A stretch of 64,000 bases of DNA from Trinickia dabaoshanensis. GTDB taxonomy: Bacteria; Pseudomonadota; Gammaproteobacteria; Burkholderiales; Burkholderiaceae. The DNA lies in contig NZ_PNYA01000005.1 in the NCBI RefSeq assembly GCF_002879885.1, forward strand, positions 1 to 64,000, read 5' to 3'. The notes under the pieces were generated by a model. The model worked only from the letters and a program-made list of their open reading frames with translations. It ran no database searches and was not told the DNA's origin. Positions 17,726-27,563 of this stretch are shown here, in pieces (position 1 is the stretch's first letter; every line of letters begins with the position of its first letter). The position numbers and the translations under genes are program-made.

Positions 17726-18379
17726 ATGACTGACGAGAAAGGCCATCAGCGACACCGCATCCGTCTGGTCCGGCCGGTTTCCGGACCGGAGCGCGGCGTC
17801 GGCAAGCATGCGGCGATTCGGGAGGACGGTTCGCCCGACTGGTCAATGCTGATGGCGTGCGCGCAGATCGGGGATCAAGACGCCTACCGACGCTTGCTCG
17901 AGAGCATTGCACCGTACCTGAGACGACTCGCTACGCGCCACGGCGTGCACCCCGACGCCGTTGAAGACGTGGTTCAGGACACGCTCACGACCGTGCATCA
18001 GGTCCGTCATACGTACGCACCCGAGCGCCCGTTCGGGCCCTGGTTGGTGGCGATCGCGAGCCGCCGGATCGTCGACGCGTTGCGCCGGCAGGGACGTGCG
18101 GCATCGCACGAATTGTCGCTCGATCCAGATCATGAAACCTTGCCGGGACTCGGAGCGAATCTTATGGAAGCAGCAGCAGATGCGCGGGTGCTGCGCGACG
18201 CGATTGCTCAGTTGCCGCCCGGACAGCGCGACGCGATCCAGATGCTGAAACTCGAGGAGATGTCATTGAAGGAAGCCGCCGTGGCGAGCGGCATGACCGT
18301 GGGCGCGTTGAAGATCGCCGTTCATCGCGGGCTCAAGGCGTTGCGTACGTTGCTGGAAAAGCGGGAGAACGGCCGATGA
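17726..18379 (+). CDS. ECF RNA polymerase sigma factor
   Basis: 217 residues. Sigma region 2 reads YLRRLATRHGVHPDAVEDVVQDTLTTV and RPFGPWLVAIASRRIVDALRR. Region 4 reads QLPPGQRDAIQMLKLEEMSLKEAA and GALKIAVHRGLKALR. The first 45 residues are an unusual basic extension; the ATG at 17726 may not be the true start. The ATG of the following NrsF gene overlaps its stop. Such sigma/NrsF pairs next to bufferin operons respond to metal or redox stress and switch on the buf operon; the direct target here is inferred from divergence. Confidence 0.85.
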   Translation: MTDEKGHQRHRIRLVRPVSGPERGVGKHAAIREDGSPDWSMLMACAQIGDQDAYRRLLESIAPYLRRLATRHGVHPDAVEDVVQDTLTTVHQVRHTYAPERPFGPWLVAIASRRIVDALRRQGRAASHELSLDPDHETLPGLGANLMEAAADARVLRDAIAQLPPGQRDAIQMLKLEEMSLKEAAVASGMTVGALKIAVHRGLKALRTLLEKRENGR

Positions 18380-19035
18380 TGCGCTCGACCTCCGAACTGA
18401 TCGAATCGCTGGTGGTCGACAGCGCGCCCGTGCGACCGCTGCGCCGGCCGCTTTGGCGGGCGACCGGGTGGCTGATGTTTGCGACGCTGCTGCTCGTGTG
18501 CATCGGGATTGCTCACGGCCTGCGGCCGGATTTGTTGCTCAAGCTGCATGAGCGTGTATTCGTGACGGCCCTCGTAGCTGCCTCGATCACGGGTGTCCTG
18601 GCCGTCTTCGGTGCGTTCGTCGCCAGCGTGCCCGGCCGCTCGCTACGCTGGTTGCTGCTGCCGCTGCCGGCCTTGCTCGTCTGGATGTCCACGATCGGTT
18701 ACGGCTGCCTGACGAACTGGGTCGAGATGGGGCCTGAGGGCCTGTCGCCGGGCGAAACCGCCCGCTGCTTCGCGACGCTCGTGCTCACTGGCATTCCACT
18801 TTCGTTGACGTTGCTGCTCATGCTGCGCCATGTTGCGCGTCTCGCGCCCGTGCCGGTGGCGATGGAAGGGAGCATCGCCGTGTCGGCGATGACGGCGGTC
18901 GCGCTGTCTCTGTTTCATCCACTCGACGCCACAGTGATGATCCTCGCGTGGAATGTCGGTTTGTCCGCCATCCTGTTGATCGGGAGCGCATGGTACGGCC
19001 CAAGACTGTTCCATTGGATCGAGCCGCGTTCCTGA
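18376..19035 (+). CDS. nrsF: NrsF-family (DUF1109) membrane anti-sigma factor
   Basis: 219 residues with six predicted membrane helices (for example LMFATLLLVCIGIAHGL, LLLPLPALLVWMSTIGYG, LVLTGIPLSLTLLLML, LSAILLIGSAWYGP), matching DUF1109. The short cytoplasmic N-terminus MMRSTSELIESLVVDSAPVR is the sigma-binding end in this family. It should hold the upstream ECF factor inactive at the membrane until metal or oxidative stress. The ATGATG overlap with the sigma gene ensures balanced synthesis. Confidence 0.82.
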   Translation: MMRSTSELIESLVVDSAPVRPLRRPLWRATGWLMFATLLLVCIGIAHGLRPDLLLKLHERVFVTALVAASITGVLAVFGAFVASVPGRSLRWLLLPLPALLVWMSTIGYGCLTNWVEMGPEGLSPGETARCFATLVLTGIPLSLTLLLMLRHVARLAPVPVAMEGSIAVSAMTAVALSLFHPLDATVMILAWNVGLSAILLIGSAWYGPRLFHWIEPRS

Positions 19036-19116
19036 TCCATCGCGTTCGGCAGCATCTAATATCCTGCGGCCGGACCGGTCAGGAATGGAATATCGGATGC
19101 CGCACTCCGCGGCGAT

Positions 19117-19326
19117 TCAGCGTCGCAACCAGCCGGACGCGATCGGACGTGCCAGAAGTTTGCGGTACGCCAGGATGATCACATGTGTCACGGCGTCGCC
19201 CGCGCGATGCCAAAGTGGCGCGATCAGCACGCCGGTCGCAGACGCGACAGCGGGTATGAACAAGGTAAAGCGCAATTTGCTTTCATAAGCCTTGGAGTTA
19301 TGAAATCTCTCGCGCTTATGTTCCAA
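19117..19326 (-). pseudogene. C-terminal remnant of a PAP2 phosphatase
   Basis: The last 35 residues (APLWHRAGDAVTHVIILAYR, then KLLARPIASGWLRR) align with the end of the intact PAP2 protein at 26845 (APLWRLGGDAFSRTLIAVYR, then KVMARPIGRGWLRL). Everything upstream, including all catalytic motifs, is gone. It shows that a second copy of that gene once stood here, next to Tn3 and integrase scars. Confidence 0.6.
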
Positions 19327-19347
19327 ATGTCATTAACCGGCGACCTA

Positions 19348-20190
19348 CTACTTGAAATTCCGTGTGCTAAAAGCCTGATCGAACTGCCGAGCTCGCTGCA
19401 CCTCGTCGCTATGCAGATAGGTCGACGTCGTCGAGATCGACGCGTGGCGCAGGTTGTCGCGCACCATGATCAGCTCGGCGCCACGCGCGAGCGCGTGCGA
19501 CGCGTGCGTGTGCCGCATCCAGTGCGGGCTCGCGCGCCGCAGCTTCTCAGGGGTTGCCGGCCGTTCGTCCTGGATCGCGTCAGCCGACAGCACGAAGAAC
19601 CGGCGCAGCACGCGCCAGAGTCGAGTGCTTTCGATGCCCGCGCCATCTTCATCGAGACTCGCAACGAGTGGCGTTTCCGGGTTCCAGCGCGCCGGCGTGA
19701 CGGGCAGTCCGCGCTGCACGAGAAATTGATCCAGCGCGGTTCGAGCGAGCGACGGCAACACCACCTTACCGAGCTTGCCGCCCTTGCCGAGCACGTGCAG
19801 CCAGTGATCGCCGTGCTCGTCGCGGCGGATATCGCCGAGCGTCGCACAGACCAGTTCGCTCGCGCGCAGGCCGGTCGCGTAGCCGAAATCCAGCATAAAT
19901 CGCAGGCGTTGGGCGGCCGGCGCACTCCAGCCGTATGACAATTCGAGGCCATCGGCAAGCGTGCGGATCAGCAGCCACTCACCCTCGGTAAAGCCGCGAG
20001 ACACGTCCAGTCTCGCACGCTGCACGTGGCTCTTAATCTTGACACCGGCAAACGGATTCGCGAGCACGTAGCGCTGCTCGACGAGCCATCGAAACAGCGC
20101 CGACAATACGTTCAGGGCGTACGCAGCCGAGCGAGCAGACAGCGGACCGGTGAACGGTCGCCATTCGAGGTTATGCCGCGGCCGCGATGG
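19348..20190 (-). pseudogene. Tyrosine recombinase, N-terminal domain replaced
   Basis: The catalytic domain is complete: ATGLRASELV (first Arg), HWMRHTHASHAL (HxxR) and LRHASISTTSTYLHSDE (His and nucleophile Tyr). Part of the core-binding domain remains (YALNVLSALFRWLVEQRYV). Upstream of about 20190 the same frame runs into Tn3 TnpA sequence in another phase, so the first about 100 residues are non-homologous filler. It is probably inactive for sequence-specific recombination, although the catalytic half is intact. Confidence 0.6.
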
Positions 20191-20194
20191 GCCA

Positions 20195-20429
20195 ACCCAG
20201 CGCTCGCGCGGCGTTGGCCGCCGCAGGAAAGTCCGGCGTGCCAGACGTAATAGCCGGTCATGTTGATGTGGTTCCGCTCCAGCGGCGCAAGGGGCGTCAG
20301 AAAGCTGTTGTCGACGTTCTGTTGCTGTCGCAAGGTAGCGACCGCCCGTTCCAGATAAACCGCGTTCCACAGCGTGATCGTGGCCGCCGCCAGGTTGAGC
20401 ACCGTGGCGCGACAGCGCTGGTTCTCATA
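20195..20429 (-). pseudogene. Tn3-family TnpA C-terminal fragment
   Basis: Reads YENQRCRATVLNLAAATITLW and then NAVYLERAV, LAPLERNHINMTGYYVWH. This is the conserved C-terminal block of Tn3 transposases (FENQ...LNL..A...LWNTVYLERA...HINLTGDYVW). The preceding catalytic domain is missing. The fragment joins the truncated integrase directly. Bases 20430-20664 upstream hold no recognisable gene. Confidence 0.65.
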
Positions 20430-20664
20430 TGAGCAAATACGAGCGCCAGCCCACCCGGCTTGTCCTCGATGGTAGATGCCCAGACATCTACGCGTTCCAC
20501 GAGCAGTTCCGTGACATTCCTCCTGCCCGTCGGGGCCTCAATGAAAAAAATTTACGTCAAGAGTCACTGGCGTGCGAGTCGGATCACTGGAGGAGACGGG
20601 AAGCTGCCACTCGCGAAATAACTATGCACGTCCATGCCGCCTCTCTCGGTCACTAGCACTCACC

Positions 20665-22199
20665 TCATCCCAGCCCACCGGCCTCGACTGCCGCGAGCGG
20701 CAAGATGGCGGTCAGCGCAAAGCCCGCTGCGGGCGACGTATGGATCTGGATTTCGCCGCCCAGCAGCGCCGCACGCTCGCGCATCCCCAGCAGACCGAAC
20801 GAATGCCGCCCTGGGGTTGCGTTGCACGTGGCACCGCGGCCATTGTCGACAATCCGCACAATGCAATATGGATCGTCGCGAAGGATGTCGAGCGTCACTT
20901 CGGTCGCGCCCGAGTGGCGTGCAACGTTCGTCAGCGCTTCTTGCACCATTCGAAACACCTCTATCCTGCATTCGCGATTGAAGGCGATCTCGTTCTCATC
21001 GATATGGCGGATCACAGGAATGTGATAGCGCGCTGAAAATTCCTTAATAAGCCATTCGATCGCGGGAATCAGGCCGAGATCGTCCAGCATTACGGGACGC
21101 AGGTCCGCTGCGATGCGGCGGACCGAGTCGATCAACTGATCGATCATCGGATACATGCCGCGCACCTCGCCCCCCGATAGCGGCGGTACCGCGCCGTTTA
21201 GGTTGAGCTCGATCAGCGTCACGGTCATTTTCAACGCGGTCAGTTGCTGGCCCAGGTCGTCGTGCAGTTCGCGTGCGATGCGAGCTTTTTCTTCCTCGCG
21301 TATGTGCTGGATATGCGCGGACAGCCGCCGCAGCTCTTCGCGCGAGATACGCAGCGCTTCCTCGTCGCGCTTGCGATCGGTGATATCCGTAATCCAGCCC
21401 ACCATCCGGTATGGCTCGCCGGATTCGTTCCACAGCGCCTGCCCGCGAGACTCGATCCAGCGGAAATCGCCCGACTTCGTGCGCACTCGGTATTCGACGT
21501 TGTAGGCGCTTCGATGCGCCAGATGTGCGTTCAGGCTTTCCGTAACCCGGCCGATATTGTCCGGGTGAATCGCATCCAAATGGGCGCGCCGCTCGTTGGG
21601 CAACTCGCGGTCTTCATAGCCCATGATTCGCTTGAAATGGGGCGAAAAATAGATCTCATCGGTCTGCGGATTCCAGTCCCACAACCCGGCGGTCGCGCCG
21701 CTCACGGCAAGCTGGAATCGCTCCTCACTGGCCGCCAGCGCCTGCTCGGCAGCCTCGCGATGACGCAGTTCCTCTTCTTCGGCGAGTGCCCGCCGAACCG
21801 CCGGGCCGAGGCGCGCAAGCCGGTCCTTCAGCACGTAGTCGCGCGCGCCCGCCTTGATCAACTCCACCGCCTCGTCGTCGCCCAGCGCGCCGGTCACCAT
21901 CACCACCGGCACGGTGCGGTCGTACTGCCGGACAATAGCGAGCGCCTCCAGACCGTTGAGGTCGGGCAGGTTGTAGTCGGAGAGCACGATGTCGGACGAA
22001 ACTCCCGCAGGTTACTCATGAATTCGCTCTTGTTCCCTGCGCGGGTCGCGACAAAAGCAATGCTCGCTCTTGTCAGCGCGTGACGAATCAGTTCCGCCTG
22101 TTCAGGCGCGTCCTCGAGGAGGAGTATCCGAAGTTCCCGGCTCGAAGCCGTTGTCACGTCGTGGTTCATTTTCATGATTTGACGGGAGTCGCTCGTCAT
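20665..22199 (-). pseudogene. Receiver-PAS-HisKA_3 hybrid kinase with a single-base frameshift
   Basis: From ATG 22199 (GAGG 7 bases upstream) the frame gives the N-terminal half of a receiver, RILLLEDAPEQAELIRHALT to NLREFRP. The rest, IVLSDYNLPDLNGLEAL, lies one frame over: one base is missing near 21993. After repair about 511 residues follow in order: receiver (phospho-Asp in SDYNLPD), PAS/PAC (WDWNPQTDEIYFSPHFKRIMGY), HisKA_3 dimerisation (ARELHDDLGQQLTALK) and HATPase (NVARHSGA, DNGRG, GLLGMRERA). The part from 20665 to 21987 could still make a kinase. It follows the receiver gene at 22221 by 21 bases and completes a three-gene relay. Sequencing error is an alternative. Confidence 0.75.
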
Positions 22200-22220
22200 A
22201 CTGATGCCTCAACGATGCCA

Positions 22221-22667
22221 TCACGCGATCGTGGGTGGCCGCTGATTGAGCACCAGCCAATATATGCCCAGCTGCCGCACCGCATCGGCGAACTGCGTGA
22301 AGTCGACCGGCTTGACGATGTAGCTGTTGGCACCGAATTCATAGCCGCCCAGCACGTCCGGGTCCTCCTTCGAGGATGTCAGGATGACTACCGGAACGTG
22401 GCTGGTCCGTTCATCCGCTCGAATGGCGCGCAAGACATCGAGCCCGTCGATCTTGGGAAGCTTCAGGTCCAGGAGAACGACCTGCGGAAGCTCCCTGGCA
22501 TCGCGGCCGACATAGTCGCCGCGCGCGAACAGGTAGTCCAGTGCGGCCGCTCCGTCGCGCGCCACAACCACTTTGTTCGCAATGTGGCTCATCCTAAGAG
22601 CCCGCATGGTCAACTCTTCGTCGATCGAATTGTCCTCGACCAACAGGATCACGTGCTGATCGTTCAT
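22221..22667 (-). CDS. Single-domain response regulator (Rcp1/CheY type)
   Basis: 148 residues from ATG 22667: [18 protein letters not shown], the phosphorylation site [13 protein letters not shown], the conserved T/S in VVILTSSKE, and the lysine in [10 protein letters not shown]. There is no output domain; this Rcp1-like class usually passes phosphate from a PAS or phytochrome kinase to a partner. The start overlaps the stop of the multi-PAS kinase gene (ATGA), so the two are translationally coupled. Confidence 0.85.
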   Translation of the reverse strand: MNDQHVILLVEDNSIDEELTMRALRMSHIANKVVVARDGAAALDYLFARGDYVGRDARELPQVVLLDLKLPKIDGLDVLRAIRADERTSHVPVVILTSSKEDPDVLGGYEFGANSYIVKPVDFTQFADAVRQLGIYWLVLNQRPPTIA

Positions 22668-25624
22668 TTTCCTGGCCCCCTTTCGTTCAATGTGAAGTAG
22701 AAGGCAGCCCCGCGTGCCACTTCGCCTTCGGCCCAAATGTGTCCGCCGTGGCGCCGGACGATCCTTTGGACCGTGGCCAGGCCGATACCCGTCCCCTCGT
22801 ACTCGTCTGACGGGTGCAGTCTCTGGAAAACCCCGAAAAGTTTGGACACGTAGGCCATGTCGAAACCCGCCCCGTTGTCACGGACACAGAAAACCGACTG
22901 CCCGTCTTGTCGCGTCGATGCGAGCTGGATGCGGGCATGGGATTGTTTGCGCGTGAACTTCCACGCGTTGTCGAACAAGTTGTCGATCACGACGCCAAGG
23001 AGCCGGCCATCACCCGTGGCTATCAATCCATCTTCAATGAGGAACTCGACGCCACGGTCAGGTTGCGAAGCCTTCAGCCGTTCGGCGGCGGCATGGGCGA
23101 GGCCGCTCAGTTCGACCCGTTCGCGCTGCAAGTCACTGCGCGAAATACGGGCCAGTGTAAGCAGGCTTTCGATGAGCTGCGCCATGTGCTGTGCCGATTC
23201 GCGCACGCGTCGCAGGTAACGTTGCCCCTGCTCGTCGATATTCGCGGAGTAGTCCTCCAGGAGCGCCTGGCTGAAGCCGTCGATGCCGCGCAGGGGGGCG
23301 CGCAGATCGTGCGCCACCGAGTAGCTGAACGCCTCGAGCTCGCGGTTGGCAGCATCGGTGGCCTCCTTGGCTTGAGCAACGGCCTCTTCCGCGCGCTTGC
23401 GATCGGAAATATCTCTCGCCACCTTCGAAGCGCCGACGACGTTCCCACGTGAGTCATGAATCGGAGAGATCGTCACGGAAACATCGATGTCTCGCCCATC
23501 CTTGCAGCGGCGCACTGTCTCGAAAGGTTCGACGCGCTCGCCGTTCTTGAGGCGCTCGATGATGGCCGGTTCTTCTCCCTGACGGCCGGGTGGCAGGAGC
23601 AGTGATACCGGCTTGCCGATCACCTCGTCCGGAGCGTAGCCGAAGATGCGTTGGGCCCCGGAGTTCCAGCTGCGGATCGTGCTGTCAAGGCTCTTGCCTA
23701 TGATCGCGTCATCGGAGGAATCGACGATGGCGGCCAGTTGCGTCCGAAGCTCTTCGGCCTTCTTGCGTTCCGAGACGTCTCGAATGGTGCTGGATACGAG
23801 GGTTTCGCCCTCACTCTCCAGAGGGCTCAGGCTGACCTCCGCGGGGAACTCGCTGCCGTCTCGGCGGCGCCCCCATAGGTCCAAGTGCGAGCCCATGTAG
23901 CGGGCCTTGGGGTCGGCGAAATAGTGTGCTCGGTGGCCGGGATGGATTTCGCGAAACCGCTCGGGGACTAGCACCTCCACCCGCTGTCCGATGAGTTCGC
24001 TGCGGTTGTAGTCGAAGAGCCTTTCGGTCTGGGCGTTGACGAGCATAATCCGCCCCTCCTTATCGACGATGACCATCGCGTCAGGCGCCGACTCGAGGAG
24101 GCCACGGAACTTTTGCTCCGCCTTCTTGCGCTCAGTGATGTCGCGGATTGCACTCGAGACGATGACGCCCTCGTCGGTCGCGATGGGGCTCAGGCTGATC
24201 TCGATCGGAAACTCCCGGCCGTCTTTGCGGACGCCGAACAGCTCGAGGCCGGAGCCCATCGCGCGCGCTCTCGGGTCCGAGAAGAAGCCTGTCCGGTGCG
24301 CCCCGTGCTTCTTGCGAAACCGCTCTGGCATGAGCATCTCGACCCATTGGCCTACCATCTCGCTGCGAGCGTAGCCGAAGAGCTTTTCGGTCTGGGCGTT
24401 GACCAGCCCGATCCGCCCCTCCTCATCGACGATGACCATCGCGTCAGGCGCCGACTCGAGGAGGTTTCGAAACTTCTCCTCGGCCTTTCTCCGCTCACCG
24501 CCGTCACGGATGGAGGCCGAAACGAGCGTGCCCTCTTCGGTGTCAAGAGGGCTCAAGCTGATTTCGATCGGAAACTCGGTGCCGTCCTCACGCAAGCCAA
24601 AAAGCTCAAGCCCCGAGCCCATCGACCGAACCTTCGGCGCGCCAAAGAAGTCCGCGCGATACCGGGGATGGTTGGAGCGGAAGCGCTCGGGGATCAGCTT
24701 CTCGACCTGCTGTCCGAGCAGCGCCCGCCGAGGGTAGCCGAACAGCTTCTCGGTCTGGGCGTTAACGAGCACGATGTTGCCGTACCTGTTGACGATCACA
24801 ACCGCGTCGGGGGCCGACTCGAGGAGCCCTCGGAACTTGTCCTCCGCCTGCTTGCGCTCGGTGATGTCGCGAATCGCGCTGGCGACGAGCAGTCCCTCCT
24901 CCGTTTCGAGCGGGCTCAGGCTGATCTCGATCGGGAACTCCGTGCCGTCCTTGCGCAGGCCATAGAGCTCCAGGCCCGAACCCATGGAGCGAACCCGCGG
25001 CTGCGCGAAGTAGCCGCGGCGGTGCACCGGATGCGCACCGCGAAAGCGCACGGGAACAAGTGCCTCCACTTGCCGGCCGATGAGCTCGGCTCGCGGATAG
25101 CCAAACAGCTTCTCGGTTTGCGAGTTGACCAGCACAATGCCGCCATCGCGGTTGACGATCACCATAGCGTCTGGCGCGGCCTCCAAGAAGCCGCGGAACT
25201 TCGCTTCGACCTTCCTCCGCTCGGTGACGTCGCGAATGGCCGCTGTGACGAGAACGCCTTGATCAGTCTCGACCGAGGCGAGGCTGATTTCCGCAGGGAA
25301 CTCGGTCCCGTCCTTGCGAACGCCGTGTAGGTCCACGCCGGCACCCATGGGGCGCGGACGCGGTGCGGCAAAGTAGCCGGCGCGACGTGCCGGGTGTTCG
25401 TCCCGGAAACGGGACGGAACGAGAACCTCCACCGACTGCCCCACCAGTTCGGTTCGGTGGTAGCCGAACAGCTTCTCGGCCTGCCCGTTGATGAGCAGAA
25501 TCCGGCCGTCCTGATCGACGATGACCATCGCGTCGGGCGCGGCTTCGAGGAACGCAGGAACGTTCACCTCGATAGCTCGCTGCGGGCCCTCAGGCGTGCT
25601 CTGCTGCACTGACTTCTTGTCCAT
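22664..25624 (-). CDS. Sensor histidine kinase with six PAS domains, five of them tandem copies
   Basis: 986 residues. Residues 22-626 are five 121-residue PAS/PAC units of nearly the same sequence (each with APDAxVIV, LFGY, ERFR..H, MGSGLEL.G.RKDG.EFP, then IRD..ER). About 627-750 is a sixth, divergent PAS ([19 protein letters not shown]). Then come HisKA ([19 protein letters not shown]) and HATPase ([31 protein letters not shown]). No membrane segment or signal peptide is seen, so it is cytosolic. The output is probably the coupled receiver and the hybrid kinase downstream. The ligand is unknown. Confidence 0.85.
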   Translation of the reverse strand: MDKKSVQQSTPEGPQRAIEVNVPAFLEAAPDAMVIVDQDGRILLINGQAEKLFGYHRTELVGQSVEVLVPSRFRDEHPARRAGYFAAPRPRPMGAGVDLHGVRKDGTEFPAEISLASVETDQGVLVTAAIRDVTERRKVEAKFRGFLEAAPDAMVIVNRDGGIVLVNSQTEKLFGYPRAELIGRQVEALVPVRFRGAHPVHRRGYFAQPRVRSMGSGLELYGLRKDGTEFPIEISLSPLETEEGLLVASAIRDITERKQAEDKFRGLLESAPDAVVIVNRYGNIVLVNAQTEKLFGYPRRALLGQQVEKLIPERFRSNHPRYRADFFGAPKVRSMGSGLELFGLREDGTEFPIEISLSPLDTEEGTLVSASIRDGGERRKAEEKFRNLLESAPDAMVIVDEEGRIGLVNAQTEKLFGYARSEMVGQWVEMLMPERFRKKHGAHRTGFFSDPRARAMGSGLELFGVRKDGREFPIEISLSPIATDEGVIVSSAIRDITERKKAEQKFRGLLESAPDAMVIVDKEGRIMLVNAQTERLFDYNRSELIGQRVEVLVPERFREIHPGHRAHYFADPKARYMGSHLDLWGRRRDGSEFPAEVSLSPLESEGETLVSSTIRDVSERKKAEELRTQLAAIVDSSDDAIIGKSLDSTIRSWNSGAQRIFGYAPDEVIGKPVSLLLPPGRQGEEPAIIERLKNGERVEPFETVRRCKDGRDIDVSVTISPIHDSRGNVVGASKVARDISDRKRAEEAVAQAKEATDAANRELEAFSYSVAHDLRAPLRGIDGFSQALLEDYSANIDEQGQRYLRRVRESAQHMAQLIESLLTLARISRSDLQRERVELSGLAHAAAERLKASQPDRGVEFLIEDGLIATGDGRLLGVVIDNLFDNAWKFTRKQSHARIQLASTRQDGQSVFCVRDNGAGFDMAYVSKLFGVFQRLHPSDEYEGTGIGLATVQRIVRRHGGHIWAEGEVARGAAFYFTLNERGPGK
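23747..25561 (-). repeat. Five tandem 363-bp repeats encoding PAS domains
   Basis: Each unit is 121 codons without length variation, and the units share long identical stretches of protein, pointing to internal tandem duplication. Unit 3 has a variant linker (RDGGERR instead of RD.TERK). The array could change length by recombination. Confidence 0.75.
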
Positions 25625-25934
25625 GCGGCGTTCCTTTGTTCACCCGCGGCTTGTATGCGAATCGCGCTCCGTGTTTTTATGTCGTCCTTCCGGTCACCGC
25701 CTAAATCAGCAACATATTCATATTATTAAAAATTCCGGCCGTCGTCGCGCCCATTCTCGCGACCTGTCGAACGGCCGGCGTCCCGGCTACCCGGCAGGCG
25801 AGGCGATGCGTCGTTACCGATGGTTACACACGCGACAATGCGGTATCACCCGCCCGGTCTGCGCTGTGTATCCTTCAATGAGGACGAATGGGTTGCCCGT
25901 CTGCCGGAATGGCAGCAAACGGGGTGAAAGGAAC
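25625..25934. other. Intergenic region, no gene (310 bases)
   Basis: Lies between two divergent genes and should hold both promoters. An AT-rich patch near 25710-25735 (CATATTCATATTATTAAAAA) is the best candidate, but no clear -35/-10 pair could be fixed. Confidence 0.4.
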
Positions 25935-26219
25935 ATGACACGAATTTTGCTATCCAGCGTTGTCGGCCTCGCTGCGGCGTGCTTGTCGGCCAGCGCGTAT
26001 GCGCACGCCGACATTGGCGTGTTCTTCGGTGTTCCCGGACCGGTGATCGAAGCCCCGCCGCCCGTTGTCTATGCGCCACCGCCCGTGGTGTACGAGCCTG
26101 CGCCCGTCTATTACGGCCCGTATTACGGCAGATACCACTATCGCCGTTACTGGCACGACGACGGCTGGCATCGACGTTGGCGCCGTCACGACGACGACCA
26201 AGACGAAGGCGAAGACTAA
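25935..26219 (+). CDS. Small exported proline/tyrosine-rich protein
   Basis: 94 residues. The signal peptide ends near AYAHA (residue 24). Next are repeats of PPPVVY and EPAPVYYGPYYGRYHYRRY, then a basic/acidic tail HDDGWHRRWRRHDDDQDEGED. Proteins of this make-up are common, short secreted or surface proteins of unknown function in Burkholderiales. The histidine and aspartate tail could bind metal, which would fit the neighbourhood, but that is only suggested by composition. ATG 25935 is preceded by GAAAGGAAC, a good ribosome site. Confidence 0.65.
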   Translation: MTRILLSSVVGLAAACLSASAYAHADIGVFFGVPGPVIEAPPPVVYAPPPVVYEPAPVYYGPYYGRYHYRRYWHDDGWHRRWRRHDDDQDEGED

Positions 26220-26661
26220 CCCTCGCAGCTCCGCCTTGCGGCGGCTTGGCGCTCGGATTTTCAACTTTCAATCTTCATAGTTGCCAGCTTGAGGGCCTTC
26301 GGTTTCGCCGTGCTCCGCAATTTCGGTGCTGGCGGCCATTCCGAGGCTCGCCGCAAGCTGCTTGAATTGCAGCTAGACACCGCGCTCCTCGCATACTTGC
26401 GAATCCCACCCAACCCTCATTTCGGCTCAGCCGGCGCTTTGCCTGACTCGCTTGCGGAGCGGGCTTTTTGTCTTGTAGCTCACACCGTGCCGCTCGAGAT
26501 ACTCGCGGATCAGTAGTCGCACGGGTACCTTCTCAGCCGGCTATTTCCCAAGGGCGAAGGGACCGCGCGTGGGCTTATCTGCGTCAAATAGCACGTTTGG
26601 ATCTCGATGCATCGCGCCAGTGCTGGTCGCGGATGATAGGTACGTGTTCATGGTCGCCTAG
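26220..26661. other. No gene identified (442 bases)
   Basis: No supported gene. A weak hairpin followed by CTTTTTG near 26446-26470 (CGCT...AGCG) could end transcription from the small exported-protein gene. The right border of the region is a transposon terminal repeat. Confidence 0.35.
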
Positions 26662-26698
26662 GAGAGGTCCGGCCGGGATTCGCAAAAAATCCGCCACA
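26662..26698 (+). repeat. Third Tn4651-like terminal repeat (internal)
   Basis: GAGAGGTCCGGCCGGGATTCG matches the outer repeat with small changes, in the same orientation as the left end at 3748. The TnpA tail that follows on the minus strand ends 8 bases inside it, as at the intact right end. This is the relic end of a related transposon nested in the larger one. Confidence 0.7.
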
Positions 26699-26705
26699 TC
26701 TCGTC

Positions 26706-26840
26706 CTAAGCTGCTGGCTTGAATGCGAAATCGATGGTCAGATCCAGCAGATAGTCCCCGAGCCGATTGATATGCTCTCGCCGGTACGGTGACAGGACCC
26801 TGAGCACCTCCGCGTCGATCGAATGCCCGTTCTGCTGCAG
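26706..26840 (-). pseudogene. Tn4651-like TnpA C-terminal scar
   Basis: Reads GHSIDAEVLRVLSPYRREHI, NRLGDYLLDL and TIDFAFKPAA, then stop. It parallels the last 45 residues of the intact TnpA (HPINAEVLQALSPYRREHIN, GSYLLDL, SIDFAFESAA) apart from a short deletion. The rest of the gene was replaced by the PAP2 gene whose stop codon is 5 bases away. Confidence 0.75.
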
Positions 26841-26844
26841 TTTA

Positions 26845-27447
26845 TTACAGCCGTAACCACCCTCGGCCGATCGGCCGAGCCATCACTTTGCGATACACCG
26901 CAATCAACGTCCGGGAAAAAGCGTCACCTCCAAGTCGCCACAGCGGTGCGCAGAGAACGTAGGTCAACCAAGCGATCATTGCCGCTCCGGCCATGTCAAA
27001 CGGGAAGTGCACACCGACAAACACGCGCGCCCAAGCGACTGCGATATCGACGGCGAGAGCAAGCATGCCGAGCAGGCGTCTCCCGTTGTAGAAGAACGTA
27101 AAAGATAGTGCCGAGAGCAGCGTAGCGTGATCGCTAGGAAACGATGAGTCGGGGGCGTGCGTCAAGAATGTATGCCCCAGGCCGATCGCGAATGGCCGGG
27201 GGTGATACCACGCCATACCAATCAACTGGTTGATGCCAAGTGCCACAAAGCCAACGAAAGTCCCATGAGCCGCGAGTCTTCGACGATTTTCTCCGCCTGC
27301 CAGCCACATCCAGACAAGCATAATTGGAACTGTCCAGATCGCGTAGTTGGCAATGAATACGCTCACGGCGACGAGCCAATGCGGTGTGGCCGGCGTAGCG
27401 TTGATCTGAAGAAAGATGGCTTGATTGAAGGCTTCGATTGTTTCCAT
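26845..27447 (-). CDS. PAP2-superfamily phosphatase, BcrC-like undecaprenyl-diphosphatase
   Basis: 200 residues with about five membrane helices. PAP2 motifs: MAWYHPRPF (motif 1, lacking the usual lysine), SSFPSDHATLLSAL (motif 2, the PSDHA form typical of BcrC/YbjG) and ARVFVGVHFPFD (motif 3 with catalytic His and Asp). It probably removes a phosphate from undecaprenyl pyrophosphate at the outer face of the inner membrane, recycling the cell-wall carrier and giving bacitracin tolerance. Its stop abuts a TnpA scar, so it is transposon cargo. Confidence 0.8.
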   Translation of the reverse strand: METIEAFNQAIFLQINATPATPHWLVAVSVFIANYAIWTVPIMLVWMWLAGGENRRRLAAHGTFVGFVALGINQLIGMAWYHPRPFAIGLGHTFLTHAPDSSFPSDHATLLSALSFTFFYNGRRLLGMLALAVDIAVAWARVFVGVHFPFDMAGAAMIAWLTYVLCAPLWRLGGDAFSRTLIAVYRKVMARPIGRGWLRL

Positions 27448-27563
27448 TGCAGACTATCGTAATGAAGATGGTATTTCTGAGGCTATGGCTTTGTCTGACG
27501 TGGCGAAAGCCGCACATGGCCAGAGGGATGCAGGTGACACGCGCGTCGGTCGTCATGCGGCGA

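Noticed and set aside
23747-25561. Direct repeats considered as CRISPR or DNA satellite
   Set aside because: Unit length is 363 bp, all in frame, encoding PAS domains with no spacers.
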